In this document: positions 64,000-64,000 of the stretch, in pieces
Numbering within the stretch: the stretch's first letter is position 1
How the letters are laid out: every line of letters starts with the position of its first letter
Origin: CAMREV01 sp051656125
GTDB lineage: Bacteria > Bacillota_I > Bacilli_A > Mycoplasmatales > Mycoplasmoidaceae
Reading direction: 5' to 3'
Assembly: GCA_051656125.1 (NCBI GenBank)
Contig: JBOGBH010000052.1
Span: forward strand, 62,001 to 126,000
DNA: 64,000 nt
The notes under the pieces: model-generated
Told to the model about the DNA's origin: nothing
Seen by the model: only the letters and a program-made list of their open reading frames with translations
Database searches by the model: none
Position numbers and translations under genes: made by a program

Positions 64000-64000
64000 A

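Overview
The window is a very AT-rich Mollicutes (mycoplasma-type) chromosome segment. In nearly every long gene TGA has to be read as tryptophan (infC, polC, uvrA, infB, pheS/pheT, ffh), so one real gene often appears as several pieces under the standard code. The block HAD phosphatase-trpS-Spx-nadK-EIIB matches the MG125-MG129 order of the M. genitalium/M. pneumoniae lineage. Together with dxr (MEP isoprenoid pathway) this suggests a relative of that lineage, perhaps near M. penetrans/M. iowae. The species assignment is inference. I see no tRNA, rRNA, insertion sequence, prophage or CRISPR array.

Layout. 1-1 kb: rpmI and infC behind a structured leader (rplT lies just outside). 1-3.5 kb: nicotinamidase, an APC-type amino acid permease and a structured RNA gene of about 320 nt (RNA A). 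3.5-6.4 kb: a low-complexity protein ending in a dead deaminase-like domain, driven by its own strong promoter, then nusG, secE and rpmG. 6.5-12.1 kb: an operon gmk-rlmN-PP2C phosphatase-unknown protein-two ankyrin proteins, with no Ser/Thr kinase beside the phosphatase. 12.2-14.7 kb (+): def and RNase J. 14.7-25.5 kb (-): a long operon of MoxR-like pseudo-ATPase, YqaJ-type nuclease, degenerate exonuclease, pth, tilS, dxr, site-2 protease and polC. 25.6-31.7 kb: gapN, galU, a large coiled-coil protein, an RluD-type pseudouridine synthase and deoC. 31.7-32.2 kb: a second structured RNA gene of about 390 nt (RNA B). 32.2-37.4 kb: pheST, two small unknown genes and a formate/nitrite-type channel. 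37.4-41.6 kb: rpsU, dnaI, a DnaB/DnaD-like initiation protein preceded by DnaA-box-like sites, and a membrane protein. 41.3-46.1 kb: nusA-infB-rbfA and rplU followed by a continuous prp-rpmA reading frame. 46.2-51.3 kb: dnaK, uvrA and trxA. 51.4-54.4 kb (+): ybeY-era-recO-membrane protein. 54.4-60.2 kb: EIIB-like, nadK, an Spx-like fusion, trpS, a HAD phosphatase and proS. 60.2-64 kb: a TruB-like/RibF fusion, a TtcA-like protein, ffh and a partial gene.

Most genes are housekeeping: translation, replication, repair, secretion. The unusual content is of four kinds. First, fused reading frames: protease Prp with its substrate L27, a decayed TruB domain with RibF, and Spx with a long acidic tail. 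Second, familiar folds that have lost their catalytic residues: deaminase, MoxR ATPase, exonuclease, PolC PHP domain and PTS EIIB. Third, two structured RNA genes I could not assign to a family. Fourth, a group of candidate cytoskeletal or scaffold proteins (low-complexity, ankyrin, coiled-coil). Several convergent gene pairs share one terminator hairpin lying in or between the two coding ends.
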